Assembly: GCA_019671005.1 (NCBI GenBank)
Contig: CM033718.1
Location: 29,714,508 to 29,778,507 of the forward strand
From: Hibiscus mutabilis
Taxonomy: Eukaryota; Streptophyta; Magnoliopsida; Malvales; Malvaceae
Reading direction: 5' to 3'
DNA: 64,000 nt
Shown here: positions 34,851 through 46,077 of the stretch, piece after piece
Layout: the number at the start of each line of letters is the position of its first letter
How positions within the stretch are numbered: the first letter of the stretch is position 1
Translations under genes and position numbers: made by a program
The notes under the pieces: model-generated
Told to the model about the DNA's origin: nothing
What the model saw: only the letters and a program-made list of their open reading frames with translations
Databases searched by the model: none

Positions 34851-35965
34851 ATGATTATGAAGTCTCCTATTGTGAATCCCAAAGGATTTCTTTGAAGCTT
34901 GCTGATGATTATGAAGTTGTGGTCCTTGGCGAGAATGTGAAATTCTTGTCTAATGTTGTTTTAGCTAAGCAAGCGGTGAAGATGATGCAAGGAGGCTACA
35001 AAGATTACCTTGTAGTTGTGTTGGATCCGGATGTCAAGGGTGTTCGAGTTCAGGACTTTCAGACTATTTGTGATTTTCCATAGGTGTTTCTTTAAGAGCT
35101 GTCAGGTTTATCGCCAGATACAAAGGTGGAATTCAAAATTGAGATGTACTCGGGTACAACTCTGGTGTCCATTACTCCTTACATATGGAACCAAAGGTAT
35201 TAAAGGACTTGAAGACACAACTTCATAAGTTGTTGGATCGTGTGTTTATTCGACCTAGTGTTTCACCTTGAGGTGCACTGGTTCTTTTTACGAAAAAAGG
35301 TTGCTTTTCGCACGAGGTATGGGCATTATGTGTTTTTGGTGATGACGTTTGGTTTGACAAATGTCTCAGTTGCTTTCATGGATATGATGAATATGGTGTT
35401 TCATGATTACCTTGATCAGTTTGTGGTTGTTTTTATTGATGATATTCTCGTGTACTCTCGTACTGAGGAGGAACATGATCGGCATTTGTAGATTGTGTTG
35501 CAAGCATTGAAGAAGCATCAATTGTATGCCAAGTTAAGTAAGTTTGAGTTTTGTCATAAGGAGGTGATGTTTATTGGTCATGTATTTTCTATGGAGGGTA
35601 TTCGCGTTGATCCACAAAAAGTTGAGGCTATTCTTAATTATAAACAACTTAAGTCAGTATCTAAGGATCATAGTTTCCATGGGTTGGCTGGTTATTATTG
35701 TCGTTTTATGGATGTGTTTTCTAGTATTGTTGCCCTGTTGACGAAGTTGCTGCAAAAGAATGTTCCTTATGTGTGGACAGAGAATCAACAACATAGTTTT
35801 CAGAAGTTGAAGGAGGTTTTGACTCATGTCCTAGTTTTGATTCAACTCGAGTCAAGGAATGAGTTCGTGGCCTATGGTGATACATTTTCCCTCTATTTTT
35901 ATGTGGTTAAATCAGGGACGATCAAGGCGGGGTTGCCTAGTGGTATGTTTTGCTTATTAGAGGCT
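34851..35965 (+). pseudogene. Chromovirus PR-RT-RNase H fragment with internal RT deletion
   Basis: Protease tail: CESQRISLKLADDYEVVVLG and GENVKFLSN, nearly the same as 39531-39610, so from the same family as the copy at 38.3-40.2 kb. RT: FIRPSVSP, then at 35296-35301 a jump from LFTKK to FRTRYGHY; the intervening 180 bp or so (fingers region) is missing. FIDDILVYS is intact (about 35435). RT continues EFCHKEVMFIGHVFSMEGI and LAGYYCRF; RNase H begins at about 35870 but ends after some 30 residues at about 35965, where LTR sequence starts. Stops at 35083, 35269 and 35491. Confidence 0.85.
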
Positions 35966-36550
35966 CAATTCGTGTTGGCAAGTAAGGCGAGGCGAATCTG
36001 TGAGTGAAAATGGGTTTAAGATCTTACTTCACTTGATTATTCGTGTTGGAGAGTGAGCTGAGGTGAATCGATGAGTGAAAATGGGTTTAAGCTCTTATTA
36101 AAGGCTCAATTCGTGTTGCCTAGTGGTGAGGTTTGATCGTTGGATCATGGGGGTTTAGTTATAGCCTAAAAAGCTTAACTAAGCTCAAGCGTAAGTCATT
36201 CTTACTTCGCTTGATAATTGGTTTTGAGATGAGCTCGCGGATTTCATGTTGGTTTAAACATGGTTGATTTTCATGTTTTCGTTTTAAACATGGTTTGATT
36301 TACTCACTATAAATACATCTTTTTGGATAAATAGGCAATGTTTATCAAAGTATTTGAATGCATATGAGCATTGAGAATTGTTCCTAAGAGGAATGTGATG
36401 TTGCCTTTGGCAATGTGCTATTGCATATAAAATGGTTTTAAAAAATTCATTGGAAAATAGTAAGTAAATGTATTTGGAATTGATATATTGTCTTTGTGAC
36501 GTAATGAGAAAGTTTCAGACATAGTTGGCTAGCCATAGGTTGAAATTGCA

Positions 36551-36559
36551 CTATAAATA
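36551..36559 (+). promoter_or_regulatory. Candidate TATA box of the chromovirus LTR
   Basis: CTATAAATA preceded by GCA; the homologous LTR has GCACTATAAAAA at 59408-59418. Transcription would start about 30 bp downstream, at the first stem-loop of the hairpin array. Confidence 0.5.
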
Positions 36560-36590
36560 CAAAATTGATCGTGTGAAATTTGCCAGTTAC

Positions 36591-36794
36591 ACAATAGGGG
36601 TAATGCTATTGTGAAGTGATAGGGGTAGTGCTATCACAATAGTATAGGGGTAGTTCTATTCTCAGAAGAAGTGAGTTATGGTAGGGGTAGTACCGCCATG
36701 AGACTTAATAGGGTAGTGCCATAAAGGGTATCCGTGTATCCGAACATGTATAGATAGGGGTAGTGATATCCAAGGATGGGGTAGTGCCATTTGG
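36591..36794 (+). repeat. Array of seven stem-loops with constant loop and changing stems
   Basis: Loop GGGTAGTG (or close) recurs while the flanking arms differ but remain complementary: ACAATAG/CTATTGT (36591-36612), GTGATAG/CTATCAC (36616-36637), ATAG/CTAT with outer AG/CT (36643-36662), TTATGG/CCATGA (about 36676-36701), a decayed unit (about 36705-36724), GATA/TATC (36753-36770) and ATGG/CCAT with outer CCAA/TTGG (36770-36794). It lies just after the TATA box, hence probably at the 5' end of the transcript. Confidence 0.85.
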
Positions 36795-37694
36795 GTCACT
36801 TTAATTGGCAATATATGTGAATCATTGAGATAAATGATGTTTCGAGTTGTTTTGATGCATGTGGTTATTATGCATGATTTGTTTTGGAAACAAATGATTA
36901 ATGCTTTGGTGATTAAGCATGAGATTTATAAATAACGATGCATATGGTTGTTATGCACTATTTGTTTTGGAAAACAAATGAGAATGCTCGGGTAGTTAAG
37001 CATGTTTTGAGAACAAAGTGGTTTATTGTTTTTAGATGGTTTTAAATGCATCAATCTTTTGCTTATGAGCATCCTCGCCTAGAATTTGTGCTTATGCTCT
37101 GTTTTTCACATTGATTTAGAGCATTAAAGTTGCAGGGCAGCAATTGTACGACAAGGAAGGTCCAAGATCGAGGCAATAGCTTGAGTATGAAACTTGGTTT
37201 TTAAATTCGGTTAATAAGGCAATGTGTTTACCATATTTTGGGGGATTTGTAATCTGGATTTGTTGTTTGACGATAGCTTATTCATTGTGGTTTGATGGCT
37301 TTCATGGTTTGGATTGAGGCATGAATGTTGATGATATGCTAGCATAAGCTTATGCTTGGTGTTTTCTCTTTAGTAAGCATGTTGATTGTAAATGCTTATG
37401 ATCAAGTTCTTAAGGGTTCAAACATGTTTTAAATGTTGTTTTAAGGCTATTTGTGTTATGCCTATGTTGAAGTACACTTTAAAACTCTTTTTGGGTGTTA
37501 AGGTAAATGGTTTATAGAAAGCATGCCTCTGGAATCATGTTAATCCATGTTGCCATGATTTGTTCATGTATCTTTGATGTTTTGGCATGAAATGGTCCCT
37601 GTAATAGTTATGTTTATGATTATGAATGTTTGGGACATGTTTGAATCCATAAATTTATGTTAAACTAGCAAAATTTGACATTTTAGGTCAGGGA

Positions 37695-37903
37695 GTATCG
37701 ATACACGTGAGACCGTATTGATAGGGGTTAGTGTTTTTAGGCATAGCGTATCGATACTCGAAGTAGTGAATCGATACGTGATAGTATTTTCAGGCATATC
37801 ATTTTGATACTAGAAGAGGTGTATCGGTACGGGTTTGAGCTACTAGAATTTGGAATATTGAAAATGCATAGGTGTATCGATACACTTGCTCATGTATCGA
37901 TAC
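37695..37903 (+). repeat. Cluster of GTATCGATAC palindromes
   Basis: Four perfect 10-bp palindromes (37695-37704, 37748-37757, 37874-37883, 37894-37903) and several one-mismatch forms in between, about 430-640 bp before the LTR end. Further clusters at 60483-60690 and 62711-62795. Confidence 0.9.
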
Positions 37904-38336
37904 GTGTTGCTGTTAATACACTAAAATGTGCTTTTAAGGTTTATGTTTTATTCATTTTGATCCCTGATTGTAGTGAGTGCAATTGTATGAGATTTGATGA
38001 TTGTTTTAAGTTGAAATTTGGCATACAAGCATGTAATTTGACTAATTTAGGAAAGGTAACCTTAAACCAAGGATGTCCTTGTAATTTTACAATTTTGCAA
38101 TTTGGTCCCTAAATTGCAAGTACGCATAATTGGATATCGAACTGATGCCCGATTCAATGGAGTTGTCACACGCTGCCAGCATGCTCACCTTAGGTTAAAA
38201 TATGCATCTAGACAAGATAAAAAGAAAAAAATGGACGTAATTCGAGTTATCTCTTCACGGGTTTGTTTCGGCAAACCTAATATAGCTTGTTCAGTTTGGT
38301 CTAGCGTCTAGGCTGGGTCGAGGAGGTTACATTTGG

Positions 38337-38348
38337 TGGTATCAGAGC
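38337..38348 (+). other. Primer binding site, initiator tRNA-Met type
   Basis: TGGTATCAGAGC, 5 nt after the LTR end TTACA. Confidence 0.92.
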
Positions 38349-38576
38349 TAGGTTTGTGATAATTGGGAGAAGTATGTTGTTGTTTAATCTGTGATTTGGT
38401 GATTGTATACATGTTTAAGTGCTATTATGGTGATGATTATTGTGTTGGGATATAAATGTGAACACTGTGCCTATTAACGTGGTTTTAAAACATTTTTTTA
38501 AAGATTTTGTAATTCCTTCGACGAATTCTAGTCTGACGTTATTGAGTTTTGTTGTGTGAATAGGCTTTTGTAAGTA

Positions 38577-39363
38577 TGGGTCCTCAACATGAGACGCGTG
38601 CTAACGCAACTAATGTTTCAAATCTTGAGGGTGGTGCGATTCCTCCTAACGGTTTACCTCCTCCTCCTCCTATTCCTCATGTTGGTACTGGAGCTAGGGT
38701 GGGTGGTGGCCTTCAGGTTCTACAGGGGTAGTGAATGGCGATATGACATCATTGATTCAAGCAATGACGAGAGCTTTTCAGGCAGCGATAGCTAGGGTGC
38801 ATGTGCAAGCACCAACGCCTGTTGCGGCTGTTAATCATGGGTTACCTCTAGAGCATCTTTGCAGTTTAAGAGGTGTGGAATTTAGGGGTTTGAATGCTGA
38901 GGCAGCTGAAGAATGGTTGGAGAGTAATATGCATATTTTGGTTCAGATGGAATGTAATGACGCGCGTAAGCTGGGTTGCACCGTGTCCTTGCTACAAGGT
39001 GATGCTTATCATTGGTGGGTAACCATAATTGCAGAAGTCCTAGAAGTTGGCGTGACTTGGGAGTTCTTTCAGAGAGCTTTCAAGAGGAAGTACCTTGGTC
39101 CGCAGTATCTGGATGCTAAGAAGCGAAAGTTTATGTCGTTGGTACAAAACGACATATCGATGGCTGAGTATGAGGTGAAGTTTGTCCGCTTAAGTCAATA
39201 TGCTCTTGAGTTGGTGCCAGACGATCTTCATAGATATGATCGGTTCTGTTATAGTCTTGCCAAGGATATCAAGACGTACTTGTTGGCCGCGGATTATACG
39301 TATTTTTATGTATTGGTCAACCAGGGTAAGGATATCGAGCAATCCTTGGGCGAGCCAGTGTAG
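38577..39363 (+). pseudogene. Chromovirus gag, N-terminal and capsid part
   Basis: Begins MGPQHETRANATN at 38577, proline-rich (GLPPPPPIPH), then stops at 38728-38733; the main reading resumes at 38731. Capsid block: EEWLESNMHILVQMECNDAR, LLQGDAYHWW, VTWEFFQRAFKRKYLGPQYL and MAEYEVKFVRLSQYALELV. This is the standard retrotransposon gag fold signature. It ends in a TAG at 39361; the zinc knuckle and the catalytic half of protease are missing. The style is like gag proteins I remember from cotton-family chromoviruses. Confidence 0.85.
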
Positions 39364-40210
39364 ATGGAAAATGTGAGATGGTTATGGTTATGGTTAAAAT
39401 GTTGTATAGAAGATGCCCTTTAGTTGTTAAGGGTCACAAGTTTGATCCATATTTGATGGAGTTGTTATTTCATGTTTTCAATGTTATCTTGGGTATGGAT
39501 TGGTTAAGCGAGCATAAGGAAGTTGTGGATTGTGAATCAAAAAGGATTTCTTTGAAGCTTGTTAATAATTACGAAGTTCTGGTGTTTGGCGAGAATGTGA
39601 AATTCTTGTCTAATGTTGTTTCTGCTACGCAAGCAGAGAAGATGATGCAAGGAGGTTGCCAAGCTTACCTTGCAGTTGTGGTGAATCCAGAAGTTAAGGG
39701 TGTTCCAGTGCAGGACATTTGGACTCTTTGTGATTTTCTGGAGGTGTTTCCTGAAGATTTATTTGGTTTACTACGAGATAGAGAAGTGGAATTCGGAATC
39801 AAGACGTACTCAGGTAGGACTCTGGTGTCCATCACGCCTTATCATATGGCACCAAAAGAATTAAAGAATTTAAGACACAACTTCAGGAGTTGTTGGATCA
39901 TGGGTTTATTCGACCTAGTGTTTCACCTTGGGGTGCACCAGTTCTTTTTGTGAAAAAGAAGGATGGTATAATGCGCATGTTCATTGATTACCGCCAATTG
40001 AATAAGTTGACATTAAGAACAAGTATCTGTTGCCTTATATTGACGACTTGTTTGATCAATTTCGTGGCATGGCGTTTTCTCTAAGATTGATTTGAGATCT
40101 GGGTATTATCAGATAAAGGTTAAAGATGCGGATGTGTTGAAGGCTACTTTTCGCACAAGGTATGGGCATTATGAGTTTTTCGTGATGTCGTTTGGTTTGA
40201 CAAATGTTGT
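39364..40210 (+). pseudogene. Chromovirus protease tail and RT, truncated
   Basis: Picks up in the second half of protease (VILGMDWLSEHKEVVDCE, about 39485-39540), so the DSGS catalytic region has been deleted together with the end of gag. Then GENVKFLSN, EVFPEDLFGLL and REVEFGIKTYSG. A frame change near 39880 leads to GFIRPSVSPWGAPVLFVKKK and FIDYRQLNK; another near 40020; then DLRSGYYQIKVKDADVLKA and FRTRYGHYEFFVM. RT stops at FGLTNV (40210), before FIDD, where LTR sequence begins. Confidence 0.85.
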
Positions 40211-40620
40211 GTTAACTTTGATCACGAGGTCAATTTTATCGATATTGGACTCTAGTTGAGTCAAATTATTGATTACGGACCTTATTGAAATTATCAAAAA
40301 TCTTTAAGTGACTAAATTGTTGAAATTAAAAGTTTGGAGGTTAAAGTTCAGTACATCGAGAGTTGAGGGACTAACCTTGTGATTAGCCCCTTTTCAATTA
40401 AAATCACCACCTACGTGGGTGATCAAAAACAATTCCTTCAATAGAAAGAAACCTTTGTTAATAAAAAGAATAGAATAGATAGATAATTTAGCCTTACTGA
40501 TTACCAAATTAAGCAAGCACCTCATTTTTCTTCATCATCTTCATCTAAGCTAGCACCTCCATTGAAGCTTATGTTCAAGCTTGAGTTTTCTTTGGTTTAT
40601 CGAGTTACTTTGCCTCCTAG
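40211..40620 (+). repeat. Chromovirus-type LTR fragment
   Basis: Collinear with 9440-9830: shared AACTTTGA..AGGTCAATT, GGACCTTATTGAA, AGTTGAGGGACTA and CCTCCATTG..GCTTGAG..TTCTTTGGTTTATCGA. It starts about 80 bp into the LTR and stops after about 400 bp. Abrupt joints on both sides. Confidence 0.7.
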
Positions 40621-40681
40621 GAGTTATATATTGTATATATTGTGACTTTTCGACTAATCTGATCTCTTGCTTTCTTATAGT

Positions 40682-41450
40682 TATGTCTGAAACCAATGAA
40701 ACTCAAATCAATGAGCCTGCCACTGGTTCCTCGACACATGGTGAGTAACTTAGGGGAGGATATCCTCCTAATCCATAAGAAGTCCCTGCATAGGGCATGT
40801 GGCCTGAGGTGCCTACTGCTCAGGTCGAATGCTATAAAAATATGGCTGATATGTTTAAGCAGTTTATGATTATGATGAGAGCCGACCCGACAATGCAGCC
40901 TACCACACCAGTCGTCCAGCACGTTCGAGCCCTTATTGTTAAGGTTTAACTGTACCAGGCTTATACTTTCATTGGTCAAGATGATGACAATCCTGAAATT
41001 GCTGAATATTGGCTGGACAACACTCTACAAATATTGAATAAGTAGTTTCAATGTTCGAATGAGCACAAGCTAGAATGCACACTTGCATTACTAGCCGATG
41101 AAGCTTTGCATTGGTGGGAGACTACTACCCTTACGGTATCCAAAGACACTGTAACTTGTGAATTCTTTCTTTGAGAGTTTGGCAAGAAGTACATTAGCGA
41201 GTTTTATCTCGGAGGAAGACATAGCATTTTTCTCCACCTCAAGCAAGGTGGGTGGCAATACATCAATGATTTCTACAAGTATTGCTGATATGGTACTGAA
41301 TATATCAAGAAAGAGGATGAAAAGTACCCTATGTTCATTGTCGGGCTAAGTGATGAGCTTCACCCCGTGTTTACTGTAGTAGGCATCACTGACTTCCAAG
41401 AATTGGTAAACCGAGTCAAAGCTACTGAAGCATCGTTGAAAGGCCAATGA
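40682..41450 (+). pseudogene. Chromovirus gag capsid, heavily mutated
   Basis: Starts MSETNETQINEP at 40682, preceded by a 60-bp AT-rich leader with no PBS. Stops at 40748 and several later positions. Capsid landmarks: NPEIAEYWLDNTLQILNK, HKLECTLALLADEALHWWET, EFGKKYISEFYLG and FIVGLSDELHPVFTVVG. A sister of the gag at 13.3-14.5 kb. Confidence 0.8.
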
Positions 41451-42540
41451 ATCCCTAGGTCAGGCAAAGCTGAGAAAAGGTTTAGAGATGATTCTCCACC
41501 TCCTAGATGGAACAAGAAGGGAAAGTATCAAGGCCCTAAGCATCATATCTATCCGCAACTATCTTATTTTGGGAACATTGAGAAGCTTCAGACTATGACT
41601 CAATCTTTTTCCAAGACAGCCTCGGTTGAGAGCACTAGAAGCTCTAATAGAGGTTCACAACACTCTATTTGTAACTACTGTTAGAAGCGACATCCAGCAG
41701 GTCCATGCTGTAAACAAACTAAAGCTTGTTTTTATCTATGGAGAGCAAGGCCACTTTATCCGTGACTGTTCGCTGAATGCAACTAAGTCTTTTGCTACAT
41801 CGACTAACGGTGCAACCCCTACTCAGTCCTTCCGAGGTAAAGGATCAAGGCAAATTTCATCGGGAGCTGTGAGGAGACCTAGCGGCTCTAGAAAGGCATC
41901 AAGCAAGCAAGAACTAAAGGCATCTGCCCAAATGTATCATGTGTGGAGCAGGGAAGAAGGGGATGAACCAGATGTCATTGCAGGTATCATTGAATTGTAT
42001 TCCTATCCTTTATATGCATTTATTGATCCTGGTTCTACCCACTCTTTTATATGCACCGTGTTGGTTAAAAGGCATAGATTATCGTCTGAACCTATAGCAC
42101 CAAGGATTTCTATATCAAATCCTTTGGGTGATTGTGTCACAATAAATCTTATGTGCAAGAACTGCCCCTTATTGATTCAGAAGATTCCTTTTTTCGCCCA
42201 ATTTATTGGCTCTACCGATCCACAAGTTTGATGTGATACTGGATTGGATTGGCTTAGTGAACATCAAGCGTGGGTAGACTGTAGTAAGAGGAAGCTATAC
42301 CTTCAAGGCCTTGGCAAGGAAAGTATAGTGTTAATGAATTCGGGAAATCCTTCCTTATATGCTATGACATTAGAAGTCAGTAATGAACCCCGTTTTGTGG
42401 ATGTTGACACTGTATGTGAATTTCCTCATGTCTTTCCGGACGAACTACTGAGACTGCCTCCAACCCTTGAAGTCAAATTTGGCATCGAAGTGCAACTTGG
42501 TACTGTCCTAGTTTTTATTGTACTTTACCGCATACAACCG
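41451..42540 (+). pseudogene. Chromovirus nucleocapsid and protease, altered catalytic motif
   Basis: The knuckle reads VFIYGEQGHFIRDC: both N-terminal Cys are replaced, His and the last Cys remain (about 41728-41775). The protease motif is FIDPGSTHSFI (about 42025), with Pro in place of the Ser/Thr after Asp. Then MDWLSEHQAWVDC (after a break at 42231) and EFPHVFPDELLRLPP. Multiple frame changes. Confidence 0.8.
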
Positions 42541-43528
42541 TTGAGCTCAAGGAGCTAAAGGCTCAAATTCAAGATCTTTTGAATAAAGGTTTCATTCAAC
42601 CGAGTTCTTCTCCTTAGGGAGCGCCGGTTCTTTTTGTTAAAAAAATGATGATTCCATGAGATTGTGTATCGATTACCGGTAGTTGAACAAGGTAACCATC
42701 AAGAATAAGTATCCTTTGCCAAGGATAAACGACCTATTCGATCAGCTTAAAGATGCCTCTGTGTTTTCCAAGATCGATTTAAGGTTAGGGTATTATCAGA
42801 TAAGAGTCAAAGAATGAGATGTACCCAAGATGGCCTTTTGAACAAGATACTAACACTATGAATTCTTAGTGATGCCTTTTGGGCTAACCAAATCATTGAC
42901 AGCTTCCATGGATCTAATGAATCGTGTTTTTAGACTCTACCTTGATAAATTCGTAGTGGTATTCATTGACGACATTCTAATTTACTCCAAGAACCCTGCC
43001 AAGCATCGAGATCACCTTCGCGTTGTGCTTTAGATCCTTCGATAGAAGCAATTGTTTGTTAAGTTCTCCAAATGTGAGTTTTTACTCACCGAAGTTTCCT
43101 TCTTTGGGCATATTGTATCGGCCTCGGGAATATAGGTGGATTCGAAGAAAATCCAAGCCATTGTTGATTGGCAACCACCAAAGAAAATCAATTGAAGAAA
43201 GTGTTGACCCATGTTCCCGTCCTAACCCAACCAGAGTCTAGGACTATACCGTTTATAGTGATGCTTCGCATCTTGGGTTAGGATGTGTGTTGATGCAAGA
43301 AGGCAAGGTTATTGCATATGCATCGAGACAACTTAACCCGCATGAGTTGAATTATCCTACTCATGACCTGGAGTTGGCTGCAGTTGTCTTTGCATCGAAA
43401 ATCTAGATACATTATCTCTATGGAGAGAAATGCTACCTTTTCACTGATCATAAGAGTCTCAAGTACCTCTTGACTCAGAAGGAATTGAATCTTTAGCAAC
43501 AGAGATGGGTGTAACTACTCAAAGACTA
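42541..43528 (+). pseudogene. Chromovirus RT and RNase H, cut off inside RNase H
   Basis: RT remnants: an IDYR motif region around 42670, LFDQLKDASVFSKID (about 42735-42780), MPFGL (about 42875), NRVFRLYLDKFVVVFIDDILIY with the catalytic pair intact (about 42920-42985), and FGHIVSASG (about 43105). A deletion after 43180 removes the connection. RNase H: YASRQLNPHELNYPTHDLEL (about 43318-43378) and FTDHKSLKYLLTQKELN. It ends at 43528 where a TGAAATACCCC LTR-like start appears. No integrase. Confidence 0.8.
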
Positions 43529-43796
43529 TGAAATACCCCAAACTATAGCCTAGAAGGTTGATGACATCTATGCTTAAATAAGTGATAGAATCATAGTACA
43601 TAATAAGAATAATTTCCAAAACAATCACTAAGTTTGGGGACCCGATAGAATAAATGCACAAATGGGGAGACAAAAGTGTGAGTGCTAAATTGTAAAACAT
43701 GCAAACTTAGTGTATTGCATGCTAAAGAATTTTGGTTTATGGTTGGTACATTTGTCACCAAATAAACTAATCAATGGAGGGGTTGAGAAGGGAATC
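43529..43796 (+). repeat. LTR start fragment
   Basis: TGAAATACCCCAAACTATAGCC resembles the TGTAATACCCC start type; continues with LTR-like AT-rich text (CTAAATTGTAAAACATGC). Replaced at 43797 by a second LTR start. No ORF. Confidence 0.45.
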
Positions 43797-45515
43797 TGTA
43801 ATACTCCTATTTTCCTAACATAGGAGTAAAATGGATCAATTCGATAAGTGTGGGATCAATAGCTAAAATGATAGAAATTAGAGGGATGAATTGATAGAAT
43901 AGATAATTGAGTGATTAATTTACAATGGACTAAAAATTTAATTTGTTGAATATGAGGTTTGCATGATAAACCAACTAAATTATTGGGATAATATAGTTGT
44001 CCAACTCTCCATGACCATTCGGTCAATTAGGGAAGGAATCATCCCCTTCCTTTGAGCTTAACCGAAAATACTCTAGAATGTGAGAATGTGTGAGAAAGCT
44101 TAGAATATTTGGAAGATAAGCTTCGGTTGATAAGATTGATCAAACTAGATGCATTTGGCACTTTAGGGTAGGTAAATTTTACTTCCTTAATTGAATTGCA
44201 TGCTTGTAATTTGGTTATAGATTGCAAAGCTTTTACTTGGGATTGAATGAATGTGCTATGAATTGTTGTTTTGAATCTTACAATTTGATTGTTGTTTTTA
44301 GTTAATTGAAGAGTTCAATTGATTTAGTTGATTCATGAAATGCTTAATAGTTGTTCAAAAGAGGATTGTTCGAATTAGAGAACATATCGATCACCTCAAG
44401 AAAACATTGATAAACTGAAAAATCAATATAGTTAAAACTGTTAAAAGTTTTGAATTGTGAAATGAGTCTGATTTAATTCGATTGAATCCTTAATTGGAAG
44501 GTAGTTATATGTTGTAGTTCGATTTAAAAAGGAGGCAATAGATGGAATGAAATATGTTTTGAACAAGGCAGAACTCATGCATTGGAATGTATTGATGGCC
44601 TTAATAAATTATAATTAAATAGGAAACTATTTTGTTTTGGTTGATCGAATTATGGAATTGTTCTAGGCAAGTGATGGACTGTTTTAATTTAATAGAAGAG
44701 GGTTGTTCAAAACTGCCCTGCTTTGGGCTCATTGGTAACATGATTTATTTTAGGTAGGTATGATATTAGATCATAGGCTAAATTGGTAATATATCCATAG
44801 TAATGAATGACTTGTGAATTGATGAATGAAATGTATGATTCATAAACATATGAATTTTTAAGTAGGTTGTGAACTTTAATGATTGATCAATATGTCTAAT
44901 AGATTGAATGTATTGTGAAATGTTAGACCGGGAAGAGATTGAGGATAAAAGAGCTACAGTAGGTCAACAAGCTGATAGGATAAAAGGGGTCATGATCCGA
45001 GATCGACAATAGTTCGAAAACAATCTATGAGTGCAGTTTATAGCCTCAGAAATGAGTTGTATCCTTTCTGAATATTGTTCTTATTGTCATATTTAAATAA
45101 CACTTATTGTATGCTATGTTTATAATTAAAATTAGCTAAGCAGCAAGGAAGCAAAGTAAGTATTTCTTGAAGAATATTTGAAAGCTTATAATGATTGGAA
45201 AAACATGTTTAAAAGATGATTAAATTGTTTTGATATAAAATTTTGATATATGGAATACTTGTGTTAAGAATCATGTTAATTATGATCTAGTTGTGAAAGA
45301 TTGATAACAAAATGGTATTTTATGGTACGAATTAGACACATGCATGATCATTGATAGAATTGATATAGATTATTGAGTATTGATATTGTTATCGAACACC
45401 AACCATGGGTATTGAAAGATTGATCCTTGAAAATGGGATATTGATTAGGGAAATAGTGAATATTGATTAAGAACATGGCAATCTATTCGTTGATATTGGA
45501 ATTGATATTGGACCT
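43797..45515 (+). repeat. Chromovirus-type LTR, truncated
   Basis: Starts TGTAATACTCCTATTTTCC after the purine-rich GGAGGGGTTGAGAAGGGAATC. Near 45370-45510 it carries the ATTGATATTG/CATTG-rich text also seen at 10440-10600 and breaks off at the same GGACCTT phrase, where an Athila-like LTR is attached. Confidence 0.6.
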
Positions 45516-46077
45516 TGTTGTGACTGAAATGTGCTTGGCAAAAGGTATAAAAATGAGTATTGGAAATGTATAAGCAATGCCAAGTCGAGCCCTTTTTCGT
45601 GCAAGTATACACGAACAACAAGTAATACAGCTGTTAAGCTAAGTATCGGTCCCACATGGATTGTCTTGGAATTTAATTGTTCAATTGTTACTTGCCTTTG
45701 GGGTGAAAAATGATTGTTTTGGAAAGTGAATTTAAAAGAAAAGAAAATAACAGAAAACAACGTTGGCAAGGAGAGCTTGAAAAGTGGATGATGAGCATTG
45801 GCAAGGAATGCATGGATCCACGTTGTTTATGCCATGGCAGCCTTTAATAATGTCATGCTTTGGCAATGTTTTATTGAGCAGGTTCAAAATATGGTCATTG
45901 CCTCCGTCCATAGCAACGCCTTAAACTAATCATGTAAAAACCCCTATATGTCTATAGTGCATGTTTCCCATTAATTAATTTAGTGTAGTCCAATCATTAC
46001 TCTCTAAGGGGTAGACTCACTCCCGAAGTAAGCTCATCTACTTGAACATCTTCTGTCGAAGAAAGCTAAGCCAGCCG
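45516..46077 (-). repeat. Old Athila-like LTR, left part
   Basis: Plus strand starts TGTTGTGACTG; minus-strand end block CCATGTGGGACCGATACTTAG..GTGTATACTTGCAC parallels the Athila LTR ends. Carries TGCCATGGCA and TTGGCA..TGCCAA dyads. Interrupted at 46078 by a chromovirus LTR; it continues at 61120-61419. Total about 860 bp. Confidence 0.6.

Larger units (their letters stand above)
35966..38331 (+). repeat. Chromovirus 5' LTR, truncated at its start
   Basis: Ends GGGTCGAGGAGGTTACA (38331), followed 5 nt later by a tRNA-Met PBS. Collinear by eye with the LTR split over 46078-47494 and 59127-61119: shared AAGCTTA..GCTCAAG segments, the TATA box with hairpin array (36551-36794), GTATCGATAC palindromes (37695-37903) and the end region. 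The first roughly 1.2 kb is missing; the break is at about 35965 within a GGCAAGTAAGGCGAGGCGAA phrase. ORF readings at 37804-38311 are not gene-like. Confidence 0.75.
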
